Below, piece by piece: positions 52,097 through 61,982 of a DNA stretch of 64,000 nucleotides. The DNA is from Acinetobacter ursingii DSM 16037 = CIP 107286. GTDB lineage: Bacteria; Pseudomonadota; Gammaproteobacteria; Pseudomonadales; Moraxellaceae. A model generated the notes under the pieces. The model had not been told where the DNA came from. It saw only the letters and a program-made list of their open reading frames with translations, and ran no database searches. The stretch lies in contig NZ_KB849717.1 in NCBI RefSeq assembly GCF_000368825.1, positions 1,401,601 to 1,465,600 on the forward strand. Direction: 5' to 3'. A program made the position numbers and the translations under genes. Position 1 is the stretch's first letter. Every line of letters starts with the position of its first letter.

Positions 52097-52263
52097 ATGC
52101 TTACAGATGCAAGGATCAGAAAATAAAACCATTAGAAAAGAAGACTAAATATCCAGATGAAAAAGGCTTATATCTAGAAGTTATTCCGGCAGATGGTATG
52201 CATTGCCGTATGAAATTTCAAATTCTTGGTAAAGAAATTTTTTTAGTATTGACAAAAGGTAGT
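52097..52263 (+). pseudogene. 5' remnant of a second P4-type integrase
   Basis: ATG CTT ACA GAT GCA starts like the intact integrase (MLTDA). One A is missing after codon 9, giving an early stop. In the shifted frame the similarity continues: KPLEKKTKYPDEKGLYLEV, then RMKFQILGKEIFLVLTKGS, aligning with residues 11 to about 54 of the integrase at 26424. The similarity stops at GGTAGT, where IS256-like sequence begins. It marks the left end of a second island at the same site. Confidence 0.85.
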
Positions 52264-52519
52264 AACGATTTCACACGGGTAGTCATGTCTTTTTGGCGTA
52301 TAAGGACAGGATTTGATTGTCCATATTGATGATACGTCTTGCGTAGCAGCGCTCCTCATGTTTCTTTACAATTGTGGCTGGAAACTACCATCCCGATCAC
52401 GTGGAGCACTGTGCTCAAACTCCCCATCACCAGTGAGTACTTACTTTTTACTATACACATTATGGGCATTGCCTTTAACACTAAGTTTTACCTTCATGTC
52501 CTAAATGTGCAGTCAGTTT
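52264..52519 (-). pseudogene. IS256-family transposase remnant, inner part
   Basis: Read on the minus strand in broken frames, this segment gives pieces of an IS256-family transposase: AHLGHE, then VLTGDGEFE, PRDRDGSFQPQL, MDNQILSLYAK and EIVTTF, in family order and interrupted by stops and shifts. It continues the N-terminal piece at 55080-55202 after removal of the IS66 element. It ends abruptly at the integrase remnant. Confidence 0.75.
52512..52519. repeat. 8-bp target duplication, left copy (IS66)
   Basis: GTCAGTTT directly before the left inverted repeat of the IS66 element; the identical copy lies at 55072-55079. Confidence 0.95.
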
Positions 52520-52600
52520 GTAAGCGTCCGCTGAACCCCACTTTTTCTAACGCATGTATATGCCGATAGTGTCCACTTAAATTTTAGTGGACACCTATTT

Positions 52601-53029
52601 ATGGATTTAAAGACAGTTACAGACAGTGCACCGACGCTAAAAAAGCCCCGCCGAACCTTCACAGCTGAATTTAAAAATAAGCTTATTCAACAATGCCAGC
52701 AGCCAGACACATCTGTGGCCAAGGTTGCAATGCAACATCAGATCAATGCCAATCTACTGCATAAATGGATTCGCCAGTCCGAATCAATGCCCCCTCCATT
52801 AAAAAGACCGCCTAGCCCACAGGCCGACTTTCTTCCTGTCATTGCTCACCCGATGCCAGTCAAACAAGAGACATCACCGCCGTCTGTACCAGAGGAGAAA
52901 GCTACTGCCTATATCAGGATTCCACTGCATGAGGAACAACATTCCGTAAGACATCAAATGATTGAAATCGAGTGGCCTGTGGAATCAACAACTGAATTGC
53001 TATGTCTGCTGCAAGGCTTGATCAAATGA
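52601..53029 (+). CDS. tnpA: IS66 accessory protein TnpA
   Basis: This 142-residue protein is the IS66-family TnpA. The N-terminal helix-turn-helix (RRTFTAEFKNKLIQQCQ, then SVAKVAMQHQINANLLHKWIRQ) resembles the small DNA-binding ORFs of IS elements. A proline-rich middle and a C-terminal strand ending in LLCLLQGLIK follow. Its stop overlaps the tnpB start (ATGA), so the two are coupled. Its exact task in transposition is not settled; it is required together with TnpB. Confidence 0.9.
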   Translation: MDLKTVTDSAPTLKKPRRTFTAEFKNKLIQQCQQPDTSVAKVAMQHQINANLLHKWIRQSESMPPPLKRPPSPQADFLPVIAHPMPVKQETSPPSVPEEKATAYIRIPLHEEQHSVRHQMIEIEWPVESTTELLCLLQGLIK

Positions 53030-53361
53030 TTCGTATTGATGAAATATGGTTGTCTACCCAGCCCATGGATATGCGAGCAGGTACAGATACTGCACTTGCT
53101 CAAGTTCTTAAAGCCTTCGGCTGTGTCAAACCGCATTGTGCTTATCTGTTCTGTAATAAACGTGGTCATCGTATGAAAGTATTGGTACATGATGGATTGG
53201 GTATTTGGCTCTGTGCAAGGCGGCTGGAACAAGGGAAATTCCACTGGGCTAAGATTCATCAGGGTGAAACAATGAGTATCAGTGTAGAACAATTACAGGC
53301 ACTGATTCAGGGTTTAGCCTGGCAGAGAATTGGACAATCTCAGGTGGTCAATATGCTCTAA
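53026..53361 (+). CDS. tnpB: IS66 accessory protein TnpB
   Basis: This 111-residue protein is the IS66 TnpB (not the RNA-guided TnpB of IS200/605 elements). The family sequence WLSTQPMDMRAGTDTAL, then YLFCNKRGHRMKVLVHDGLGIWL and CARRLEQGKF, is complete. The ATG at 53026 overlaps the tnpA stop and is preferred to the upstream in-frame ATG at 53002. A gap of 74 bases separates it from tnpC. Confidence 0.93.
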   Translation: MIRIDEIWLSTQPMDMRAGTDTALAQVLKAFGCVKPHCAYLFCNKRGHRMKVLVHDGLGIWLCARRLEQGKFHWAKIHQGETMSISVEQLQALIQGLAWQRIGQSQVVNML

Positions 53362-53435
53362 ACCAGATAGATCTATTTTGCCATCCTCCAAAGGATCTAT
53401 TTCCTCCTTGACCTGATCTCAGGCATACTGCGGTC

Positions 53436-55043
53436 ATGAATATATTGCCTAATTTAAGCCAACTGACCCATGAACAATTACTGGAATTTACCCAGCAGTT
53501 GGCAGTGCAGAATCGGCAACTTGTAGAAGATAAGCAGCAGCTTGAAGCATCAAAACAACAGTTAGAACAATCTAATCAACACCTAGATGCCAAAGTTCAA
53601 CATCTTTCCATTCTCACGCAAAAATACGAGCATGAACTTGCTCTGTTTAAACGACATAAATTCGCTCAGAAGAATGAACACTTAACAGCTAAACAAATTA
53701 GCCTGTTAGATGAAGCAGTCGAAGAAGACATCGCAGCCGTTGATCTTGAATTGGAACGACTGAATGCGGATCAACCCAACACCCATAAAACCAAGGCAAT
53801 CAAACCTAAACGTCGAGCACTGCCAGATCATCTCGCCACCATTCGTATAGAGCATGAACCCGCCTCAATAGTATGCACTTGTGGCTGTACTTTGCGTCGT
53901 ATCGGTGAAGATGTCAGTGAGAAACTGACCTTTAAATCCGCACAGTTTATGAAAGAGCAGCATATCCGTGGCAAATGGGTGTGTGATCAGTGCGAAATCA
54001 TCAAGCAGGAACCGATGCCTGCTTATGTGATTGATAAAGGCATTGCGAGCCCTGAACTGCTCAGCCATGTACTGGTTTGCAAATATGCGGACCATTTACC
54101 TTTATACCGTCAGAGACTGATCTACCAACGAGCTGGCGTAGACTTGGCTCGATCCACTTTAGCTGATTGGGTGGGCCGTTGCGGCGTGGAACTTGAGCCA
54201 TTGGCAGAAGCTTTAAAACAGATCATATTACAACAACAGGTGATTCATGCAGATGAAACGCCTGTGACCGTGATGCAGATTGCTGAGAAGAAACCGAAGA
54301 AAGGTTATGTCTGGGCTTATGCCACCACACAGTACAATTCGATTCAAGCGATCGTGTATGACTTTCAAGCGAGTCGATCAGGTCAACATGCCGAAGATTT
54401 CCTTAAAGGCTGGCAAGGTCATCTGGTCTGTGATGATTACAGTGGTTATAAGGCACGTTTTGCCTCAGGTCAGATGATTGAAGTGGGTTGTATGGCGCAT
54501 GCCCGTCGTAAATTCCATGAGCTGCATGTGACGGGTAAAAGTTTGATTGCTGAGCAAGCGTTATCAATGATTCAACAGCTTTACCGAATTGAAGCAGAAT
54601 TAAGAGACATTCCAGACTGTACAGCAGAACAACGACGACAGCGAAGGCAACAGGACAGTGAGCCAATCATGCAGCAACTGTATGATTGGCTCAAACAACA
54701 TCAGCTCAAAGTACCAGCAAGTTCGCCTACGGCAAAAGCGATCAATTACAGTCTAAAACGTTGGTCTGCCTTAAGCCGTTATTTGGATGATGGTCATTTG
54801 CCTATATGTAATAACTGGGTGGAAAATCAAATGCGACCATGGGCTTTGGGACGTAAGAACTGGTTATTTGCTGGCTCATTGCGAAGTGGTCAACGGGCAG
54901 CCAATATCATGACGTTAATTCAGTCCGCCAAGCTCAATGGTCTTGATCCATATGCTTATTTAACCGATGTTCTTAGAAGGTTACCAACGCATAAAATGAA
55001 AGACATTGAAGAGTTGCTGCCGCATAACTGGAAGCCTGCTTGA
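53436..55043 (+). CDS. tnpC: IS66 transposase TnpC
   Basis: This 535-residue DDE transposase carries the IS66 layout. An N-terminal leucine-zipper-like coiled coil (about residues 10-70) comes first, then a zinc-finger region with CTCGC and CDQCE near residues 147-185. The catalytic domain has HADETPV near residue 270, LVCDDYSGYKA near 330, and CNNWVENQMRPWALGRKNWLF near 450, in which the Glu of the triad lies. The gene is full length, so the element should be able to move. Confidence 0.95.
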   Translation: MNILPNLSQLTHEQLLEFTQQLAVQNRQLVEDKQQLEASKQQLEQSNQHLDAKVQHLSILTQKYEHELALFKRHKFAQKNEHLTAKQISLLDEAVEEDIAAVDLELERLNADQPNTHKTKAIKPKRRALPDHLATIRIEHEPASIVCTCGCTLRRIGEDVSEKLTFKSAQFMKEQHIRGKWVCDQCEIIKQEPMPAYVIDKGIASPELLSHVLVCKYADHLPLYRQRLIYQRAGVDLARSTLADWVGRCGVELEPLAEALKQIILQQQVIHADETPVTVMQIAEKKPKKGYVWAYATTQYNSIQAIVYDFQASRSGQHAEDFLKGWQGHLVCDDYSGYKARFASGQMIEVGCMAHARRKFHELHVTGKSLIAEQALSMIQQLYRIEAELRDIPDCTAEQRRQRRQQDSEPIMQQLYDWLKQHQLKVPASSPTAKAINYSLKRWSALSRYLDDGHLPICNNWVENQMRPWALGRKNWLFAGSLRSGQRAANIMTLIQSAKLNGLDPYAYLTDVLRRLPTHKMKDIEELLPHNWKPA

Positions 55044-55071
55044 ATTCAAGTGCGGTTCACTGGATGCTTAC

Positions 55072-55079
55072 GTCAGTTT
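55072..55079. repeat. 8-bp target duplication, right copy (IS66)
   Basis: GTCAGTTT, identical to 52512-52519. Confidence 0.95.
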
Positions 55080-55202
55080 GGCATTTAAGGCTGTTTCTAT
55101 GGTAAGTTTCTTGAGTGCTTTACTGAATTCATTTAGATCGGCATCCGTTTTTAGGCTTTCGGCAAACTCCGTTACCAATGCCATTAATTGACTATGATCC
55201 AT
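55080..55202 (-). pseudogene. IS256-family transposase remnant, N-terminus
   Basis: The frame starts at ATG 55202 and reads MDHSQLMALVTEFAESLK, then LNEFSKALKKLTIETALNAKL, the N-terminus of an IS256-family transposase. It runs into the IS66 element and resumes at 52519. A sequence GTGTAAATATCC (complement, about 55248-55259) upstream may be the end of the IS256 element. Confidence 0.75.
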
Positions 55203-55265
55203 TGTGATGTATCCCATCTACCCCTTGTACAGAGTACTAAGATTTGGATATTTACACAGTTTTAT

Positions 55266-55450
55266 TTACAAGCTCCCTAATATCGATCTGCTGCGTCAGC
55301 GATAGTATTTCCCTCACCATTGACTTTAATCTCACCTAGCTCTTCAGTACTATAGTTTTAGACCGTGAAAGATAAATTTACGGTTTCCGCTTTACATGAA
55401 ATTATCATGGGTAGCGTTGCCGTACAAAGTAGCAATTTGAAAGAGATACT
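55266..55450. other. Short stretch with degraded coding sequence
   Basis: On the minus strand a frame without its start reads ELGEIKVNGEGNTIADAADRY and then a stop (about 55277-55342), upstream of which are stop codons. It may be the tail of another decayed cargo gene. No RNA or regulatory site was recognised. Confidence 0.3.
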
Positions 55451-55535
55451 CATGATGTTGCCAAAAGTTGTTGTTCTTTTTGGGCCTTATCATATGCATC
55501 AAATAGTTCATCTTGCTTAACATCTCGCTTTACGA
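55451..55535 (-). pseudogene. Detached C-terminal end of the Tle1-like gene
   Basis: After removal of the IS21 element and one copy of ACGA, the frame of the lipase gene at 57439-59106 continues here with KRDVKQDELFDAYDKAQK and ends QQLLATS at TGA (complement of 55451-55453). These 26 codons are cut off from their gene by the insertion. Confidence 0.85.
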
Positions 55536-55623
55536 TGTTAGCGGCAGTGTAAAAATGACCCCCTAATGGCATTTAAAAACAGACCCCCTTGGTTAATATA
55601 GCGGTCATTTTGGACTGCTCAAC

Positions 55624-57416
<1,793 letters not shown>

Positions 57417-57438
57417 TACGAGATCAAAGGGGTCAATT

Positions 57439-59106
57439 TTACTTTGCCATTTGTAAGGTAAAAGGGGTCAATTTTAGAATGCCGTTGACAACGATACTAC
57501 ACACCGCTTTTTCCGCGACCAACTTTTCATCTATTTCTTTGCCTTGCTTACTTCTAGGCGATTCATAAATCGTTCTTTGTCTAAAATAACTAAACGGTTC
57601 AGCATTACTTATAAAACCATATTTGGAGTCATGCACATAACTTTGGTAAAAATCAACAACATCTTGCGTTGCGTTGTTATTCCAGCTAGAAAACTCCCAT
57701 TCATCAACACCTAAAAAGAATTCATAGGCTTTTGAAATAGGTGACAAGACTCTATATATATTGAAACCTCCTGACTTACTTGGCGCTGTCAAATCCTTAA
57801 GCTTTTGTAGACGACTTATTTCAGTCGCCATATCTGAAGGGCCTATAGGAATTAATTCACGAATTTTGCTTTCACTTCTTACTTGCTGGCTCACAGAAAG
57901 GGTATAAGTCCTTGCTAAAGTTCCATAAGCACTGTAATAGACTTTCATTGCCGCAATAATTTGATCCTGAACTTTGCCATTACAGTACATTTGCTGATTT
58001 ACGGCATTAAATAACCGTTGTGTTTCCTCTTGGATAGCAAATTGTTGTTCAAAAACTTTAGAATGTTTTACTTTAAGCTCATCATAATCATACATTCGTA
58101 CGCCATAATTTACCGCTTCAGTGAGCATATCCTTTAGAGGAATACGTGCAAAATTATCGTTTACATTCTGGCTACCTGGCGTATAACCCCCTCCCACATC
58201 AGAGTGCATACCTGGATAAACAATTTCTTTCCAATTGGCATTGGTAAGATCACCATTTTCTTTATGAATTAAATCAAGTGGAAAGGCGAAGCGTAATTCA
58301 TTCCCCGCGATATGATGCACACACATTTTGACACGTTCATCAATGACTAGATCCCGACCTTTAAAGGTCAAGTTATTGTTTAAATTAGTCGCAGGTAAAC
58401 CAAAAGAAGCAACCGTATCAAATATACCTAAAAACTTAAATTCGATTGGGTATTTTCCAGTACCATATGTCAGTCCATCGCAACCTGATTCACATTGCCA
58501 GATAAACTGATTAGTAAACGCACGTGCAAGTGCCGCACCTCGTGAGAAGCCAAATGTAGAAATATTTATCTTTTTAATTAAGCGATGCTGGCTTAGACTT
58601 TTTTCAACTTCAGCAAAACTGTAAACTTTTTTTTCATTCGCATATTTATCTACATTAAGTTTTGCTTTTTTTGCATTAAAAATTAATACTTGTTTTAAAG
58701 CATCATTAAGTTGATCTTCCCCATAATCCAAGCGTCGAGTACCACCCAGACCAATACCTAAACCTAACCCAGTATGATCTTGCAATACAGAAATCGCTCT
58801 TTGAAAGATATTTAATTCAGCATTAAAACGTGTCCCGACACCAGATACATAAATAGAATGATTAGGTGATACCAACTGGTTATTTTCAGCTAGCTCAGTT
58901 TCTTTTAGTGACTGAGCATTTCGCCATAGTCGTGCTGGATTAGACCATTTCTTTTTATCTTCATCCGCATCTTTATTATTTCCCGTTCCGTCAAAAAAAA
59001 CTGAAATATGAACCACATCAGTACAGTCTTGTTTTGCCATAGGAGGAGTATTCGAAACATCACTATTTGTTTCTAGAGTTCGCTGAATAATTGATTTCTT
59101 AAGCAT
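57439..59106 (-). CDS. DUF2235/Tle1-like T6SS lipase effector, C-terminus replaced
   Basis: This 555-residue protein has a DUF2235 alpha/beta-hydrolase domain, as in Tle1 phospholipase effectors of type VI secretion. The N-terminal VHISVFFDGTGNN is the family hallmark. The nucleophile elbow is GFSRG with Ser188; FDTVASFG (near 229) and the later GMHSDVGGGY with His301 and Asp303 complete the likely active site. Residues to about 539 are native; the last 16 come from the IS21 end, in place of 26 native residues now at 55451-55535. The catalytic part is intact. The vgrG, adaptor and lipoprotein genes upstream support the T6SS role. Confidence 0.88.
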   Translation of the reverse strand: MLKKSIIQRTLETNSDVSNTPPMAKQDCTDVVHISVFFDGTGNNKDADEDKKKWSNPARLWRNAQSLKETELAENNQLVSPNHSIYVSGVGTRFNAELNIFQRAISVLQDHTGLGLGIGLGGTRRLDYGEDQLNDALKQVLIFNAKKAKLNVDKYANEKKVYSFAEVEKSLSQHRLIKKINISTFGFSRGAALARAFTNQFIWQCESGCDGLTYGTGKYPIEFKFLGIFDTVASFGLPATNLNNNLTFKGRDLVIDERVKMCVHHIAGNELRFAFPLDLIHKENGDLTNANWKEIVYPGMHSDVGGGYTPGSQNVNDNFARIPLKDMLTEAVNYGVRMYDYDELKVKHSKVFEQQFAIQEETQRLFNAVNQQMYCNGKVQDQIIAAMKVYYSAYGTLARTYTLSVSQQVRSESKIRELIPIGPSDMATEISRLQKLKDLTAPSKSGGFNIYRVLSPISKAYEFFLGVDEWEFSSWNNNATQDVVDFYQSYVHDSKYGFISNAEPFSYFRQRTIYESPRSKQGKEIDEKLVAEKAVCSIVVNGILKLTPFTLQMAK

Positions 59107-59115
59107 AATTCACTC

Positions 59116-59553
59116 TTATTTATTATTGGAATGCGCTCTTTCCCATATTTGTGTACGCCATTTTGCTCCCTTTTTTGTTGGTTCTGGCCAATTATTAGAT
59201 GTTTTAATCTCAATCGTATCATCAGGATATAAATGCACCGCCAAATATTTCATGCCTTTTAAATCTTCTTTTGTTAATACAACTTGATTTTTTGCTCTAT
59301 GAATTTTGTCACTATTCGACTCTTCCCACGTTACAATTTGAGGACCCAATTTTACTGGAGAAGTACTCATACCCCCCCCAAAGCCCCCACCTATTTCATG
59401 ACCATTTAATCTAACCATATAACTAGTATAAGTTGGATCATAATTAAATGAAGTTGTAGCCATGTAGTACGTTGCATTTGGACCAATACCTGCACATCCG
59501 GCTGTGCTTAAAGCCAAACTAATGGGTAAAAGTAATATTTTTTTTAGATTCAT
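59116..59553 (-). CDS. Putative immunity lipoprotein
   Basis: This 145-residue protein begins with a lipoprotein signal ending in STAGC (Cys20), so it should be anchored on the periplasmic side. The mature part is beta-rich with a glycine run (EIGGGFGGGMS) and has no catalytic motif. It lies nine bases before the lipase gene. Periplasmic lipoproteins beside Tle effectors commonly neutralise them, so it is the likely immunity partner (Tli type). The pairing is inferred from position and localisation. Confidence 0.7.
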   Translation of the reverse strand: MNLKKILLLPISLALSTAGCAGIGPNATYYMATTSFNYDPTYTSYMVRLNGHEIGGGFGGGMSTSPVKLGPQIVTWEESNSDKIHRAKNQVVLTKEDLKGMKYLAVHLYPDDTIEIKTSNNWPEPTKKGAKWRTQIWERAHSNNK

Positions 59554-59583
59554 CTCTAAATTCCTATATATTGATTAATATTC

Positions 59584-60489
59584 TCAAATCATCTCAGTCA
59601 TAACTTGAGACATTAAACCATCAATTGTGATCTGCTTATTTCTCATCTTTTCCAATTTTTCTTTGAGTTTTAAATCTGTGTAAAAATTGTCCTGATAAAT
59701 TAATTTTAAGCAAATAAAATTTAAGATATCTCTTGTACCAGAAAGTTGAAATTCCCTCGCTTCTGGTATGGTTTTTATTACGAACTGATATAAAGCATAA
59801 TCATCCATTTTTTCTATTAGAAATGAATTATTAAGTTTTAAATAATAGATAAGGTTATCTGGAAAGGATGCTTCTACAAGCATTTCCTCTTGTTCTACAT
59901 TTAACTTAATTGGGACTTCTATTTGAGGCAACACATCGACCCTTTCATTTAAACCAAAAATTGTTTGTAAAAATCCTAGACGATCCCAATACCACCAACT
60001 CTGAATAGGCTCTAATAATGTTTCAACTTGATGTTTAGTCAATATAGGGCCTGATATATATAAAGTTTGATCTTCTTTTCGCCCAACTAATGGCGCTAAA
60101 ATTATAGGATCCCAAAATGCAAGTATCATTTCCAGCCCACCTTCAAATTGAACCTCTAAAAAATGACGTAAGTGCTCAAATAAATAATCAAAAGATAAAG
60201 GGCTAATAAGAATCGTCATTTTAGGAGTACCCGCAATTTTTTGCTGTATCCAATCCCATTCAACTGACGAAAAATCTTTGGGTAATTGTAATAAATGAGG
60301 TGATACTGCCTTTGCTTTTTCTCCGCTAGCTTCAATTAATAAGCACTTTTGCCTGAGATGTGCGAGAACTTTAAGAAAAGATTTATCTTGTGCAGCATCT
60401 GCGATTGCATAAACATTTAAACCAATCTCATCTAATGGATATCTTTGAAATGTTTTGAATAGAAGCTCAAGAGGTTGATTCAATTGCAT
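59584..60489 (-). CDS. DUF4123 effector-loading adaptor
   Basis: This 301-residue protein matches the DUF4123 (Tap/TEC) family, adaptors that load effectors onto VgrG. The typical LNVYAIADAAQDKSFL near the start and the later ILAFWDPIILAPLV and WWYWDR region are present. It begins directly beside the stop of vgrG (60490-60492) and precedes the lipoprotein and lipase genes, the normal order of a VgrG-linked effector module. Confidence 0.85.
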   Translation of the reverse strand: MQLNQPLELLFKTFQRYPLDEIGLNVYAIADAAQDKSFLKVLAHLRQKCLLIEASGEKAKAVSPHLLQLPKDFSSVEWDWIQQKIAGTPKMTILISPLSFDYLFEHLRHFLEVQFEGGLEMILAFWDPIILAPLVGRKEDQTLYISGPILTKHQVETLLEPIQSWWYWDRLGFLQTIFGLNERVDVLPQIEVPIKLNVEQEEMLVEASFPDNLIYYLKLNNSFLIEKMDDYALYQFVIKTIPEAREFQLSGTRDILNFICLKLIYQDNFYTDLKLKEKLEKMRNKQITIDGLMSQVMTEMI

Positions 60490-60710
60490 TTAGAGGCCAT
60501 CTCCTTTATTGATAAAAGCGCCTCTTTGTGCTGCTCGCCGTGCTAAACATTCCCAACAAATATTATTTGGAAAAATAGGTAATGTCGGTGATTCTGATGC
60601 TCCTTGCGTAAAAATATGCTGTCCTGCTTTCACGGTAAATTGATTCGGTGTAATCACTGTTACACCATTACCATCTATTCTTAGGGCACTATCCTTTGCT
60701 TTTAAAGAGG
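60490..60710 (-). pseudogene. C-terminal fragment of vgrG
   Basis: The frame has no start and reads on the minus strand SLKAKDSALRIDGNGVTVIT, then FTVKAGQHIF and GASESPTLPIFPNN, ending KGDGL. This is a VgrG C-terminal tail, the DUF2345-following part that contacts the adaptor. It is separated from the rest of vgrG by the IS3 element. Confidence 0.85.
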
Positions 60711-60793
60711 TGGATCAGGAAATTTGAACAACACTTATAAGTGATATTTTGCTCCCCAAATGATGTTATAAACATCAATATATGGAGTATTTT

Positions 60794-61099
60794 ATGGCAC
60801 GTAGACCAAGAAGAAATCATTCAAATGATTTTAAAGCTAAGGTAGCACTTGCTGCGATTAAAGCAGAAAAAACACTTGCTGAATTGAGTGCTGAATTTGA
60901 TGTTCATCAAAACCAAATTATCGACTGGAAAAATCAACTGATTTCAGCTTCCTCGCAAGCTTTCGATCAATCAAAAGCTCCAACAGAACCACCCATCGAT
61001 CTAAAAAAACTACATGCAAAAATCGGTGAGCAGGCATTAGAAATTGATTTTTTAGAAGGTGTGTTGAAGAAACTGGGCCGCTTCAACCACAAAAGTTAA
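60794..61099 (+). CDS. IS3 transposase OrfA
   Basis: OrfA is the DNA-binding part of IS3 transposases. The 101-residue protein from ATG 60794 has RRNHSNDFKAKVALAAIKAEKTLAELSAEFDVHQNQIIDWKNQL, an HTH of the transposase_8 type, and a C-terminal leucine-zipper segment (LHAKIGEQALEIDFLEGVLKKL). GGAG precedes the ATG at 60794, which is preferred to the upstream in-frame start at 60782. A -1 frameshift near its end would join it to OrfB. Confidence 0.9.
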   Translation: MARRPRRNHSNDFKAKVALAAIKAEKTLAELSAEFDVHQNQIIDWKNQLISASSQAFDQSKAPTEPPIDLKKLHAKIGEQALEIDFLEGVLKKLGRFNHKS

Positions 61100-61185
61100 T
61101 CGATGACTCACTTCAGATTTCAGTATCTAAGCAAGCTCAGCTGCTGAAAGTCTCCCGTGGTTGTTATTACTATCGCCCAAAACCT

Positions 61186-61926
61186 GTGAGTGCATCAGAT
61201 CTGAAGCTAATGCGGTGTATGGATGAGTTACATATGCAATACCCTTTTGCAGGTAGCCGTATGATGCGTGATTTGTTGAATCGTCAAGGACATCATATAG
61301 GACGACGTCATACACGTACTTTAATGAAGAAAATGGGCATTAATGCGTTATATTGCAAACCAAATTTAAGCCAGGCTAATCAAGCTCACCGCAAATATCC
61401 ATATCTGCTCAAAGGATTGGCTATTCAGCGCAGTAATCAAGTGTGGTCTACGGATATAACGTATATCCCTATGGCAAAAGGCTTTGTTTATTTATGTGCT
61501 GTGATTGATTGGCATAGCCGCAAGGTACTTGCGCATAGAGTATCGATTAGTATGGAGGTTACATTTTGCATAGAAACATTAAATGAAGCTATTGAAAAAT
61601 ATGGTCGACCTGAAATATTTAATACAGACCAAGGCAGTCAGTTTACCAGTGATGCATTTATTGATGTATTGAAATCAAATGGCATTCAAATCAGTATGGA
61701 TGGTAAAGGTCGATGGGTTGATAATGTGATGGTTGAACGATTATGGCGGAGCGTTAAATATGAAGAGGTGTATCTCAAAGCCTACAGCAATGTTTTGGAT
61801 GCGAAGAAGCAATTAAACGCATATTTTGAATTTTATAATTTGAAACGACCTCATTCGAGTCTGGACAAAATGACTCCAGATGAGTTTTACTATGACCAGC
61901 TACCACAACAAAATAAGGTAGCTTAA
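61186..61926 (+). CDS. IS3 transposase OrfB (integrase core)
   Basis: OrfB holds the DDE catalytic core. The visible frame from GTG 61186 gives 246 residues: an HTH_21 segment (YPFAGSRMMRDLLNRQG), the first Asp in VWSTDITYIPM, the second Asp in IFNTDQGSQFTS and the Glu in MVERLWRSVKYEEVY. Upstream the same frame stays open to about 61075 (KLIDDSLQISVSKQAQLLKVS), so it is normally made as an OrfAB fusion by -1 frameshifting. All catalytic residues are present. Confidence 0.93.
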   Translation: MSASDLKLMRCMDELHMQYPFAGSRMMRDLLNRQGHHIGRRHTRTLMKKMGINALYCKPNLSQANQAHRKYPYLLKGLAIQRSNQVWSTDITYIPMAKGFVYLCAVIDWHSRKVLAHRVSISMEVTFCIETLNEAIEKYGRPEIFNTDQGSQFTSDAFIDVLKSNGIQISMDGKGRWVDNVMVERLWRSVKYEEVYLKAYSNVLDAKKQLNAYFEFYNLKRPHSSLDKMTPDEFYYDQLPQQNKVA

Positions 61927-61982
61927 CTAGAGCAGAGTATCACTTATAAATAAGCTTTTAGTTGTTCAAACATGTGGGACCA

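Larger units (their letters stand above)
52520..55071 (+). mobile_element. Complete IS66-family insertion sequence
   Basis: The element of 2552 bases is bounded by inverted repeats starting GTAAGCGTCCGCTGAACC (left) and GTAAGCATCCAGTGAACC (right, complement). It carries tnpA, tnpB and tnpC in order and is flanked by a perfect 8-bp duplication, as expected for IS66. It sits inside an IS256 transposase remnant. All three genes are intact, so insertion looks recent relative to the decay around it. Confidence 0.95.
60711..61982 (+). mobile_element. IS3-family insertion sequence in vgrG
   Basis: The 1272-base element has imperfect terminal repeats, TGGATCAGGAAATTTGAACAAC at the left and TGGTCCCACATGTTTGAACAAC (complement) at the right, beginning with TGG. 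It carries orfA and a frameshifted orfB. The flanks AAGAGG and CCTCTT extend the inverted repeat outward, and no direct target duplication is evident. Thus the exact ends are uncertain by a few bases, or the junctions were rearranged. Confidence 0.88.

Noticed and set aside
53026..53361. TnpB as an RNA-guided nuclease
   Set aside because: The name is shared, but this is the small IS66 accessory protein without a RuvC domain.
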